In this document: piece after piece, positions 37,101-48,200 of the stretch | Layout: each line of letters opens with the position of its first letter | Position numbering within the stretch: position 1 is the first letter of the stretch | Assembly (NCBI RefSeq): GCF_002234675.1 | Contig: NC_019881.2 | Span: 14,679,825-14,743,824 of the forward strand | Reading direction: 5' to 3' | DNA length: 64,000 nt | Source of the DNA: Oryzias latipes | Lineage: Eukaryota > Chordata > Actinopteri > Beloniformes > Adrianichthyidae | The notes under the pieces: generated by a model | Databases searched by the model: none | Told to the model about the DNA's origin: nothing | What the model saw: the letters and a program-made list of their open reading frames with translations, nothing else | Position numbers and translations under genes: made by a program

Positions 37101-39225
37101 AACGTGAACATCGTTGCCGTTGTTTTCACCGAAAGGGATCCCAGTTCCGCCAAACACCAGGAGGTTGTTACCATGCAAAACCGCTATAGGATCACAAAAA
37201 TAAGTACAGTTTGAAACAGCACATAGAATTTTTAACAGAAATGGGAACATTTGAGAAAAATAAAAGATTAACCTGACATAGAAGCTAGCTCAGTTGGCAT
37301 GTAACCTTCTGTTCGGATCTGCTGCCAGGAGCCTGTGGCGAAGTGGTACCTCCAAAGCTCTCGGAACAGCGGATAGTCTTCGTTCTCGGAGCCTCCTGAC
37401 TCATCATAGTCAGGATTGTAGCCTCCAAACACGTAGAGGTTAGTGTTGTCAGCAACACACCGATGCCCACTGCGGGCGGGGGGGCTTCGATGACCTGCAA
37501 CAGAAGGAACAAAGCTTGAGGAGAGAAACAGCAGACCCGCGTTTGAAACCATCATTCAAAGCACATAAAGTAAAACCTCCTGAACAGACTGGAAGTTTAA
37601 TATATAAAAATACCAGCTAGTAAACTGTCAAAAGCGCCTTTTTTTTTATTATACACAAAAAGCAAGGCGAAGCCAAGCACAGGCTTTTCACAATAAAAAG
37701 TGCAGCCAGTTTCTTTTTGGAGGCCCAGTCAGATGAAAATATGCCGTTCTTTCAAATGATCTTATAGCTTCATGCACTTTTTTAAATAATGTAACACACT
37801 CAAAGGAAATTTCTCAGAAAGAAGATTTATGTCTTTTACGATATTTGCATGAACAGTATGTGTTGCGTTTCTGTGCAATTACAAAAGAAACAATTTTGAT
37901 GTCTTAGGCACGATTAGATTAAGGATGTCATCTATTTTAAACAAATGACATAAAAAATTTTAGTCTGAAAATATTGAAGAAAAACGAGTAGAATATGTCA
38001 TTACTGAAGAGTTTAAAGGCACACGCCGATGAAAATTGTCTTTTTGGTTTTTGCAACACATTCTTGTGGGATTTTCTCATGTTTGAGGACACATTTAAAG
38101 AAAATTGCATGTCTGAGTATTTCTTCAATCAAATTCCTTGTGAATCAGGAGCAGATGCAAAAGCCACAAGCTTCCTGCGCCGGTCTATTCTGATGCATCC
38201 ATTTGTAGACGACTAGATCCATATGCGTCTTCATCTTCCTCGTCCAAGCTAAATTTCTAATGAACTACTTACTCCCTGCAGAAAATATGTCCCAAAAAAC
38301 GACACCGGTTTCGGGGATTTTGCTTAAAAACGGCATAATCATAATTCAAAGACCACTGGGAACGCTTTTCGAACAAATCAAAAGATGATCAGAGTGGCTG
38401 TTTTAAACAATTCTTGAAAACTCTTCAGTGAAGCTGAAGTTAATGCATATTTCTGAGAATAACAGCTATAACCACTGCACTTTATTATATTTGCAGTACT
38501 ATTTAAAGCTTTAAAAAAGTGCTGCTAATGTAATTTCAATTTACAAAAGTATAAAATACAAATAAATGTTTCCAACTTGAATGAATCCCAGTAATATCAG
38601 ATAAAACAAATACACCCCTTCTCTGTTTATTGTTTTTAAACTTATTCACAAGCTTATCTATGACTCTAGTTCAATGTGTCAATCAATCCATATATTAATA
38701 GTGATGAAAACATATAAAAAGAATATGCCAATGGAGAATAAGTAGAAATAGCATAGAAGTGGAATATAAATGCAATTTTAAACTGATTTATTTTTTCTTG
38801 GTTGGATTTTTACAAACAAATCTTAGATTTTAGAATAGAGCTAAAAAGTAAATGTGTCAATTTAAAATCTGAATGTTTACATTATGGAGAAATCCATCCT
38901 TTTTATCGAAGAAAACAAGTGGGAAAAAAGGCATTAAATACAGATACATAATGTATACATTACATTAAAAAAATAAAATTAAATGAGATATATTAGATAA
39001 ATTTAATTACAAAAATACATTAAACACCCATTATTATATACACGTAATGTTCCTTACGGAACAATGGTTTAAAAGTGCGAAGAAAAAACCAAAACAGAGG
39101 GTTGATAGCATCGTTGCTAATGTTATGAACCGACCTGCTAGCAGCCCTTCGTGCGGCGGCCTGCCAATCAGTCTCTCGAATTTATTCAGCTGATCTGAAC
39201 AGTGAAACCTTTCGGCGTCCGACAT
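34122..39225 (-). CDS. klhdc10: Kelch domain-containing protein 10
   Basis: Nine exons: 39135-39225, 37273-37494, 37029-37183, 36768-36916, 36441-36525, 36228-36294, 36097-36144, 35836-35975, 34122-34331; 1167 bases, 388 aa. Kelch repeats are visible as paired glycines after hydrophobic strands: LYVFGGYNP, LLVFGGTGIP, LYVFGGTTG, IYILGGGTS, VFICGGYNG and MYIHGGVVN. Together they make a six-bladed propeller. The last exon carries SLLELCWEKL (residues 349-358), a perfect BC-box pattern (S-L-x3-C-x3-L), followed by a proline-containing Cul2-box-like segment. This agrees with the known role as a Cullin-2/Elongin BC substrate receptor for C-terminal degrons. The protein is shorter than the human one (442 aa) at the N-terminus, where mammals have an extra extension. 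It is head-to-head with zc3hc1, as in human. Confidence 0.95.
34332..35835 (-). other. klhdc10: klhdc10 intron 8
   Basis: A 1.5 kb intron before the last coding exon. I see no convincing gene or clear repeat in it; the open frames on both strands look like chance. Confidence 0.6.
36560..36745 (-). repeat. TAGA microsatellite with LINE-like tail
   Basis: A (TAGA)4 run near 36566-36585 is followed by an AT-rich block. Read on the minus strand, this has the look of the 3' end of a fish non-LTR element closing in a (TATC)n tail. It lies in klhdc10 intron 4. The family is not assigned. Confidence 0.3.
38012..38420 (+). repeat. Family A TIR repeat, copy 3 (klhdc10 intron 1)
   Basis: The copy starts TTTAAAGGCACACGCCGATG and ends GATGATCAGAGTGGCTG. 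It includes TTGTGAATCAGGAGCAGATG, CACAAGCTTCCTGCGC, GACGACTAGATCC, AAATTTCTAATGAACTAC and AAAACGGCATAATC. About 150 bases of the middle, present in copy 1, are missing. Confidence 0.65.
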
Positions 39226-39421
39226 CGTGTCCCCTTCACAACCCTGTCCTCTTCGATGTCACGTCGAATATAAAACACGTCTGCCAAAACGCTGCTGAAA
39301 CATTTCACATCTCAGGCAGGTTTGAAGCCATTCACTGTTTTTCTTTCCACCCCGGCAGTGACACACTTGACCAATCGCTGAGCTTGTTACCAGGACGTTG
39401 CGTCTTCAGGAAAACGGAACT

Positions 39422-39432
39422 GCCGCCATATT
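39422..39432. promoter_or_regulatory. YY1-type site abutting the TTTTA repeat
   Basis: GCCGCCATATT is a perfect match to the YY1 element (AANATGGCGGC read on the minus strand). It lies 197 bases upstream of the klhdc10 start codon, in the spacer shared with zc3hc1. Its last bases are the first bases of the pentanucleotide repeat. Confidence 0.4.
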
Positions 39433-39535
39433 TTATTTTATTTTATTTTATTTTATTTTATTTTATTTTATTTTATTTTATTTTATTTTATTTTATTTTA
39501 TTTTATTTTATTTTATTTTATTTTATTTTATTTTA
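39431..39535. repeat. (TTTTA)21 pentanucleotide microsatellite
   Basis: Twenty-one uninterrupted TTTTA units, with a partial unit after them. The run lies between the divergent start codons of klhdc10 (39225) and zc3hc1 (40146). Long perfect tracts of this kind are usually length-polymorphic. Confidence 0.97.
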
Positions 39536-40145
39536 TTGAATGTAGACGTAAACTTATAATTTAAAAATATGTATAAAAAATGAAGAAATATAAAAATGCA
39601 AATACAATTATTAAATTAATTTGTAGTAAATTAATCAAATTAGAAATAATTTAATGTTTTTACTGAATAAAAACATTTAATTTATTTAGCATATATTATT
39701 TTAATAAATTCATACATAAATGTAAACATATATAGTGTTTGAATTTAAACACTCACACTTTAAATTGCAAACACTCACACTAAGTCTTTAAATGTAAACA
39801 CTAAATTTAAATTTTAATACTCAAACGTCGTTACATTTAAATTAGATCTAAATTTAAATTAGTTTTATTTTGGTTTTGTTCAACAGTGAGTCACAATTTT
39901 AGCGTATTGTGAAAGTTCTGGTAGCTTTTGCTGACAATGTGATCTATGTTCTACAAAAATCATCCACATAAAACGTACCTGTATAATATCATTTATACGT
40001 CGTTGAAATATCTAGCGGTCAACTGCATATGACAAAGATTTTACACCAAAAATGTCCTGTTTGTTTACTGCGTTTGTGGCTCTGGTGAAGCGGAACAACT
40101 TTTTTCCGGGATGTGTTTCTCTGGGGATTTTTGTCAGAGCCGACC

Positions 40146-43100
40146 ATGGCGAATATCGGCGGCAGTCGCGGGGACCGTCTCGGCAATTCTAACCACCTAA
40201 AGTCTTCTTTTGCATCTCCGGAAAAAGTTCGTGAACTCCTCAGCGAAGGAGTATCATTACCGGAGATTGGGTCCAACAGGTGGCGTTTTAAACTACCAGT
40301 TTATTTTTTTTTTTGGAAAAATCTAAGTTGACGGTAGCTGACTGGGTTAGCCACGTCTTAGCTTAGCATCTCACCTCGAACGTATTCATAGTTTTGCTGG
40401 AGGGGTTTTTCAAGTCTGCACAGAGCTGAGAGTTTGACAAACGAGCCCGAGTTTCTGTACTCATACGGTTGCAATGATGTGGATTAAATAAATTATTCAA
40501 AAATGTGTTTTTATAGCCTTATGCTGCAGCTGTTGTTAGCCGGGGTCCAGCAGTTAGTTTGCAGTTATGTATGTATGCTAAAAATAACCACAAGAATCAC
40601 AGCAACTATTTCCGTCTAGCAAATTGATCAGAAAACATTGTGTACAAAATGGTCCATTGGATATTTTGTGTTTTGTAAAAAGGACTTATGTTTTATGTCT
40701 TGTTTCAGTGAACAAGGGGACTTAAAAGTTCTGGAAGTTAAAGACAACACTCAAACACCGTGTGAAGCAACAAACAAAGAAGCATTTTTCTCAAGAGTGG
40801 AATCCTATTCTATATCCTTCCTTCATATTATATATTTATTAATGGACAACGTTTATTTTTTGTTTTAAATACATATATACATTGCTTCCATGTGATTTGT
40901 TAAAATGCACCGTTTTTTAAACATAATCAAAATACACATTTGTAATTGCTAACACAAGCTGCCTATTATTTAGGGTCCTCTTTTCCTTAATATGTCACTG
41001 TTTGAGATGGGCAGGCAAACCCCGTGCACTTTCTCCTCTGATGTGTGCCAGATATGGTTGGATCAATGTTGGTTGTGACATGCTGAAGTGCTCCAGCTGC
41101 CAGGCTTTCCTTTGTGCATCACTACAACCAACGTTAGACTTTAAGAAATGTAAGCTCAAACTTGAAGCAATATGGCGACGGTAATGGTGCTGGCCTGCCA
41201 AAATGAGATGTCAAGCTGTTCTGTTCTTTTAAATAGATGAAAGCCGCATTGCAGAGATATTGAGACAACTACAGACTCAGCATGAGAAGTTTTGTCCTTG
41301 GCCTGACTTTCCATGTCCAGGTAGAAGCAACCATTTTGTCTGGAGCAAACTTACAACAAACATACAATCCACTACTCCGTCTGTTTATTAACCATCAGCA
41401 TGATGGTCGTAATAAATATAAGTATTTCTGTTTATCCAGAGAGATTCTGGCTTGTTCCAGCCTCTGAACCGTCAACGCTGCTTGCTGCCTTTTTGGAACG
41501 TTTCCAGAGTGCCTGTCTCCTTGCTCAGCAGCTGCCAGCCATGAGGCCAGAGCAGCTGAAGTCTATGGTAAAGGGCTTTATTTAAAGAACACTTGTGCCA
41601 GCTTAAATTTCAGAAGGACTTAGATAAAAACATCAATTATTATCAAGGGAATGTGATATCATTAAGGGTTCATTAAAGAAATTGCTTTATTAACATATGA
41701 ACTATTTTTAACAAGACAATAACAGCTATTATTTGTGGTCTTTTTTCCCCCCAGTCTTTGACAGAGGATGTCATCAGTAATATACTGCAACTGATTGAGG
41801 AAGAGCTAAAAATAAAGGGATGCAGTCCATGCTCTGAACCATTGTCTGTTCAGGTGGCTGCATGCGTCGTTTCTCTTTGTGGTTGGGCAGCAAGGTGAGA
41901 GTTGTTTCAGTAAAAAAGGTGCATTTCTAAAACACAAGGTTATTTGGTGGAATTTGGGTCCAAAATTAAATTTCTTTCATCTTAGTCCAGCTTTACGTGC
42001 CATGAACCTGCCAATCCTGACCTGCTCCTATTGCATGCGGAAGGTGGGTTTGTGGAATTTCCACCAGATGGAAGAAATCGGAGGTGAGGCAGAGACGGTA
42101 CCAAGCTCTGCAGGACCCTCTGCTCATGGAACAGGTTCTGTCTTAGGGGGCTGCAGCGACAGCCAGGCAGACCCTGCCTCGTCCACTCATGCGGCATCTC
42201 CATGCCGCATGAAGCTGAGGAGCCAGGACTCCATACGCTCCGACCAGGCAAGCATTCTTGTGTTTGTTGCTCTGTGGTAAGGTTGAGGCTTTTCTATGCC
42301 ACATTTGCTTCAGTAGACATGACCCTCTTCTCCCGTTTGGAGAAGGATTTTCACAAACTCACTGTTGATGGTGTAGGAAGTGATTACAGAAATTCTACCC
42401 TCATTGTCATCTCTAGTTTATTAGAGGATATAATGTAAAGAGCCACAATGAACTGCCTCCCACCATACCAAAACCCTTTTGATCCTTCAACTCCTTTTTA
42501 TCAGACTTTTTCATATTTTTGTTTTCTGTTGCAGGTTGAGGGGACCTCCTCCTCCCCCACTGCATTACGAGCCAAAAGCAGAGACTCACCCAGCCCCAGT
42601 GATGACTTGCTAAGTCCTCTGACGAGGGGCAAGAGGCCTGCAACTCGAAGTCGAGGACATGGAGATAATTCGGGGGCCGACGGCTCCACCAGCCTCCATC
42701 CTCCCAAACGCTTGTGCTTCTCAACAGTTGGTGGTCCTGTAAGAACAATCATTACTTCTTAGTTCCTGTCTTGCTTTTGATTTGGATGCTTCATAGTCTT
42801 TTTCTATGGTGAATCAGCATTTGTAAGATTTTTGAATTTCAAGATGTTTACTTTAAATGATGAGTTTTAACATGTGACATTTCTCTCTTTCAGGATGGGC
42901 CTCTGCATAAGGGCACATTTGACCCTCTTTCTCAGCACAGGGACTGGTGTCCTTGGATCTCTGCAGGACAGGAGAACGTGGATCCAGATCATGCCTCTGT
43001 TTTGGATGGAGGAGTAGCGTTGAATCAACAAGGCTGGAAAGCTGCCCTTGACCTTTTCATGCCTTCAAAGAACTCCAGCACACTGAAAGGTAGTCCAGAG

Positions 43101-43287
43101 CAGGTAAGTTGGCAGTCTTGGTATTTTCTTGTATACTTATTCTATAAATATAGAACTCTTGTTCATATTACTATTTCAAATGTTCTTCTCCAAATAGGGT
43201 CCCCGTGACAAGTCTAAGAGAGTGTTTGCAATATTCCGGCAGTGGCAAGTATCTTCCTCTCCACCTTCAGAGAGTGTTAAAATATAA
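40146..43287 (+). CDS. zc3hc1: Zinc finger C3HC-type protein 1 (NIPA)
   Basis: Ten exons: 40146-40279, 40709-40811, 40999-41149, 41237-41320, 41440-41567, 41755-41894, 41986-42247, 42535-42738, 42894-43103, 43198-43287; 1506 bases, 501 aa, against 502 in human. The C3HC zinc-finger domain starts at CLRWAGKP (residue 80) and includes CARYGW, CDMLKCSSCQAFLC and HEKFCPWP. The second, Rsm1-like half has CVVSLCGWAA and TCSYCMRKVGLW (about residues 235-275). A serine- and arginine-rich linker follows, then the HRDWCPW motif and the C-terminal KSKRVFAIFRQW. NIPA is described as an F-box-like adaptor of an SCF ligase for cyclin B1 and also sits at the nuclear basket with TPR. Intron 2 is an AT-AC U12 intron and intron 7 is GC-AG. 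Confidence 0.96.
40812..40998 (+). other. zc3hc1: U12-type AT-AC intron (zc3hc1 intron 2)
   Basis: The intron begins ATATCCTTCC and ends TTCCTTAATATGTCAC, so its termini are AT and AC. The TTCCTTAA branch site lies about 9 to 10 bases before the terminal AC. Using exactly these borders joins VESYS to CLRWAGKP in frame, equivalent to VETFS-SLKWAGKP in human. No GT-AG pair nearby does so. Confidence 0.9.
42248..42534 (+). other. zc3hc1: GC-AG intron (zc3hc1 intron 7)
   Basis: The exon ends GACCAG and the intron starts GCAAGC, the usual strong context of a GC donor. The acceptor is TTGCAG before GTTGAGGGG. Phase 0 on both sides supports the call. Confidence 0.8.
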
Positions 43288-45209
43288 ACTCCATTGCCAC
43301 ACTGAACTGATTAACTGATCTCCATTAAATATTTGGTACATACTCCATCTGAGCAAATACCACGAGTCAAATCTCCTACGTCTTTACATGAAGTTATGTT
43401 TACAGTCAAAGTCCCTCTTGATGGAAAATAACAAATATCTTCTCTGTGAATTCTCAACAATGTGAAGGATCCCTGTTTGTTTTGGAATGTTTGGGTCTTA
43501 GGGCTGCAACATTTCATCATCTCTAGTATAGTATTTTCCATTTCATCATTGGTACTTTGTTTTAAAAACAAAATGAATTTCAGAGAAGATGGGGGGAAAA
43601 AAAAGATGTGGGATGAAGAAGAGCCATGTGGCTCTACACTGGAAAGGCAATATTTACCTCTTTTCTGTCTTCAGATGGTTGTCATAGAACAAAACTTTTC
43701 TCCCAAGGTTTGGAGAGAAAAAACACCTGGGAAGTTTATTTGTGTGCAAAATATTTTCTTAAAGGTCACATAGATGCAAGCTTTCTTTGTTGTTTTTAAT
43801 TGTTGTCTGCAGGTAGAACCAAATGCCACAAAAAGGAAATGTTTTTGACTGTTGGATTCTGTGTGAAATGCTCTCCATAAAACTGTTTTTACCTTTCTGC
43901 CTGGGATTACTTTATTTTAACTCAAATAAAGAAAGGAAATGTTGGTTTGCATTTAATGACAATGACTTGGAAAATATTAAACTTGACATCTCACTTTATA
44001 AACACAAGAAAGTATATTTTCTTTTATTTTAACCCCTGTACACTCCAATTTCATTTGCCAAAAATTTCTATTTCAGCATACTATTATGCACGGTGAGGCA
44101 TTATATTACCAATAATTTATGATCTGGAATTTTGGACTAAGAGTTATGTCGACACTTGGCAGATAATTTTTGAAAAATAAAAAATTGCCAGAATAAGTTG
44201 ATGTAATTTGTTTGGACCCAAACTCTGCTGTGAAAAAAATTTGGCTTTTTGATTTTCATGTATCTCATTTCCCAATACTTAATGGTTTTAAATAGAGAAA
44301 ATGGGCAAAACCAAGCTGTGCTGTTGACACAGCCACAATATCAATATGGAAAAACCCAGCAAACAATCACTTTATTCATATGGCACTTTTCAAAAAAAAA
44401 AAAAATGCTGTGGAACACACGTTGCTTAACAAAAAGACATTTAAACATTAGTAGAAAACTTTTTAAAAAGTCATGACTTAAATTTAAAGAAACAAAACAA
44501 ATTGACAAGAAGAAATAAAACACTGGCCAAAATTTGAGAAGACACTGTAAAGATCAAAAGATATCAAACCATAAAAATGAAAAGCCATGAAATACTTCAA
44601 CTAAGAGTTGATTAAATGAGTTATTTAAAAGATAAATAAAAAAAGATTTCTTTAATTTATAGTTAAGCGATTATTTTTTTCCCCTTTAATCTAAATAAAG
44701 ACATTAAGTTATAAATGCAGCACTTCCAATAACTGGAACCTTGTTGAGGCAAGGCACTTAAGACAGGAGGACACATGCTGACGATGGTTGTACTTTTATC
44801 CTTCGCTACTTTGTATTAATATTGTCTAATAAATTATCTACCTGCATAGTATTCAATTTATTTTGTTTTTCAAGCTCTTTGCCAAACCTTTAGGGCCATA
44901 TTAGCTAACATTTATGAACTACAAATATGGCCGCGATGGTAATGTCGAACATTTATGACGCAGTCGGCGGAGGGATCCTTGCTTGTCAGAACCATGATGA
45001 GAACGCAGAGAGGCAGTGGACAGGGGAGATCTACCTTTTTAGCTCAGCCTAATTGAGATAGGTTTACGTTTAACTGTAAAGACGCGTTGATATGAACAGC
45101 TCCGAAAGCCAATGTTAACTTTCGGATAGTACCGTTTGCTAGACAGTCTAGCGTTTCGTGGGCTGGCTTTTAGCTTAGTTACTGGCGTTCTTCGGTGGAA
45201 ATAGCAAAA
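43288..45209 (+). other. zc3hc1 3' UTR, spacer and ube2h 5' flank
   Basis: The likely zc3hc1 polyadenylation signal is AATAAA at 43925-43930. Near 44365-44420 the words CTTTATTCATATGGCACTTTTC resemble the 3' tail of fish L2-like LINEs on the minus strand, a small relic. From about 44930 the sequence becomes CpG-richer and includes ATATGGCCGCGATGG, a YY1-like word, so the ube2h promoter and 5' UTR probably lie at 44930-45209. No further coding exon is recognised. Confidence 0.5.
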
Positions 45210-48200
45210 ATGTCGTCGCCAAGTCCGGGTAAAAGGCGAATGGATACCGATGTGGTGAAACTGTATCCTTTTTCAATATAAACAAGTCTCTCATTTGTCT
45301 GATATGTCCAGATACATGTGAAAATGTTTAATGGTTCGTTGATATCTGCTATTTATTAGCCTTTTAAGCTCCAAACGTAAACGGCTTTCACTGTCAATTA
45401 CTGCTGTTTTGTGTAAACAACGCTTTGCTAGCAAAGCCCAGTGTTAGCTATTTCTATCCCGCAAACCTATAGTCGCTTATCTGGACAGCTGTATTAGCAA
45501 ATCACTTGGGTCACATGTCATTTTAGCATTTTGCAGCATAATTTGGGACAAATTTTAGCTGTCTGCCTTATTTGAAAATACAGGAACACCCGACCACTAG
45601 ACGCTGACGTTATTCTCCTTTTATAGGAATGTCTTTCTTCATGTTGCACCAGCTGTTTTTGTAGATAACACACACATGAGTCTTCGTTTAGCTCATTGCC
45701 TTTTTCTCTCTCTCTCAATTTTGTGCCGTTTTCGGCGGAAGTTTTACTGAAACTCAGCCTTTCACGTTTAAGCTTGTTTACATAACCTAACGCTAACTGA
45801 AAAAGCTGCATTCTTTTGTTCTCATTGGGACGTTGCCGCTGTGGAAGGGAGTTCTGGTACATACATGACGCGTCTTTGTCACCATGTAATGGTTGTGTTG
45901 ATGTTCTAAAAAAATCGCATCTTAAAATTTTTTATCTTTAAAAGCTGCTGATCTGGCTCTTAATTTCAACATCAAAATGGCCTCCTTATCAGTGTTTGTC
46001 ACTGTACTCAAGTGTCTTCTGGGAAATAATAAGACAGGCCAACCTGTATGACTCTGGAGTGGTCGTAATTTGTTATTTTGACATTTGGAAGTGAGTAGAG
46101 CAGCTGGTTTTTAGTGGTGCAGCAGGTGTCATGTGCCTGCATTCGTTTTCACGGAGGAATGCTTGAACTGTTAGCAGCATCTGGTGTGTTCTGTTTTTCC
46201 AGGGACTTGTCACTGTGTTTGCTTTGCTGCTGCTGATTTATATGTTAAAACAAAAACAAAAAAACAAGGTGTTGAAAGTGATCAATAGCCTTTATAGTTC
46301 CAGCCCTGTGGGATGATCAGCATGAACAAGTAGTTTTGTTTTTGTTCTGGTACTGTGGAATGATTGGATGGCCTGTTACCAGCGGAAACTGCAAGAGGGA
46401 GGGACCTAAAACAGCTGATGGGACGGCAGTGAAGCTTAGTCAAATATGGGATTAGAAGTGGGCTGGTCAAATTAAAGCAACTGACATGTTTAAAAGGCAA
46501 AGACATCTGAAAACAAACCTGTGTTTTGAGCTTTTTTAATGGACCGATTCTGAGGAAAATCGTGTTTTTTGACAGTCTGTAGCTTTTTTTTTTCTTATGA
46601 TGGAGGACATATGTAAAGAAATGTAAGCATTTCTGAGTATATCTTTATTCAAATGGTGGATAAATTTTGTGCAGAAAAAAAAGCTTGTACTTGTGATGTT
46701 GAAGCTACTACGGCAAGCCTCAAGCTCCCTGCTCTGCTCCATTCTGATGCATCCACTTGTATCCATGTACATTTTCGTTTTCCTCACCCGAGCTGGCATC
46801 TGGCTCAAAACTTTACGTCTGGATAGCTCCAGTGTTGCTTGCCTTATTTGTTTTACCGATGATGTTGTGTTGGAGGGGTGAAGGGCTGTAAGTTAGCAGG
46901 AGAGTGTGTAAGCAGTTGGATGAAGTGGGGGGGGCTTATTTAATGCCACCAGGTGCTGATTTCCACCGGTTCGTCTCCGATGCGTTGACACACACATTTT
47001 GACTGTTCACTGTCATGTTTGAATCTGACGTGCGTCCCTCAGCAATGCAGCTTTTGATGGGAGTTCAATTTCCAGTCCATTTTTTAATTATACTTATTAT
47101 AATAAGTATTTATTATATATTATATTATATATTATTATACTTATACTTATTTATTATAATAAGTATAATTAGTATAAGTATAATTTTTTAAAAATTATAT
47201 TTTTAAAAATTATAAAAATATAATTTTTATTTTATTGTATAATCCCACCAAGGGAAATTCGTCTCCGCATTTGGGGGAGCGAGGAGCTGCAACCGAATCG
47301 CGTTCAGGAGGCAGTAGCTGAAAGGGTCTTGCCTAATTTGTTAATTGCTCACCATTGATATGGTAATTGCCCCCATTCCCCTCCGCGAATCGAACCCTGG
47401 TTTCCTGCGTGGTAGCCTTTCACCTTACCAACCGAGCTACCCAGCCACCTAAAAAATTGATGTGCCGGTTTGGCTGTCAAAGCCAGAGAAACGAGCAACG
47501 GGTCAGGGTTTGTGAAATAAAAAAAGAACTTCAGTTGTATTTAAAAAAAAAAAGTTAACATTTTATTTTATTTTTAAGGTGATGTGCCGATAATGCACGT
47601 CAACAACACAGAAAACACCTGCATCTATTTTCGTCATGGACGACGAACATTTAATTTTGGAAGTACAAAAATATATAATCATGAATGGCAGAAAACCTGC
47701 ATCGTACAAATGTGTCCAAATTCCTTCACTACTCACTACATAGTGCACTAAATAGTGTGTTTGCCATTTTGTACTGCTGTGTGAATCTACAATTCTAAAA
47801 TCGAGTTTCCAATAAGTCTCTGCTAAAAATCAGTGTGCTTTGATGCTCACTAGATTGGTGATTATAGACTACAATGCATTGCGTCTGAACAATTTTTGCC
47901 AAAACAATTCATGTACATGTAAAAATTCATTTACATGTATTTTTTTAAATAAACCAACGTTTTCATCATCAGAAGACAGTGGATTCATAAATGATTGTCG
48001 CAAAACGCTCATATCAATTAGATTTTAACTTCATGAAATTGATGTCATATTTGCCGTTTAAAAGAAAAAGAAAAGAAAAACCAAGGTGAGCATGGTGTCT
48101 GACTTGCTTTTAAAATCCAGGGCATTACATAGTCCCGCTCTATACCGTTTTTTTTTTTTTTAATAGTTGGGGATTAGGGTGGGAATTGGGACACAGCCAA

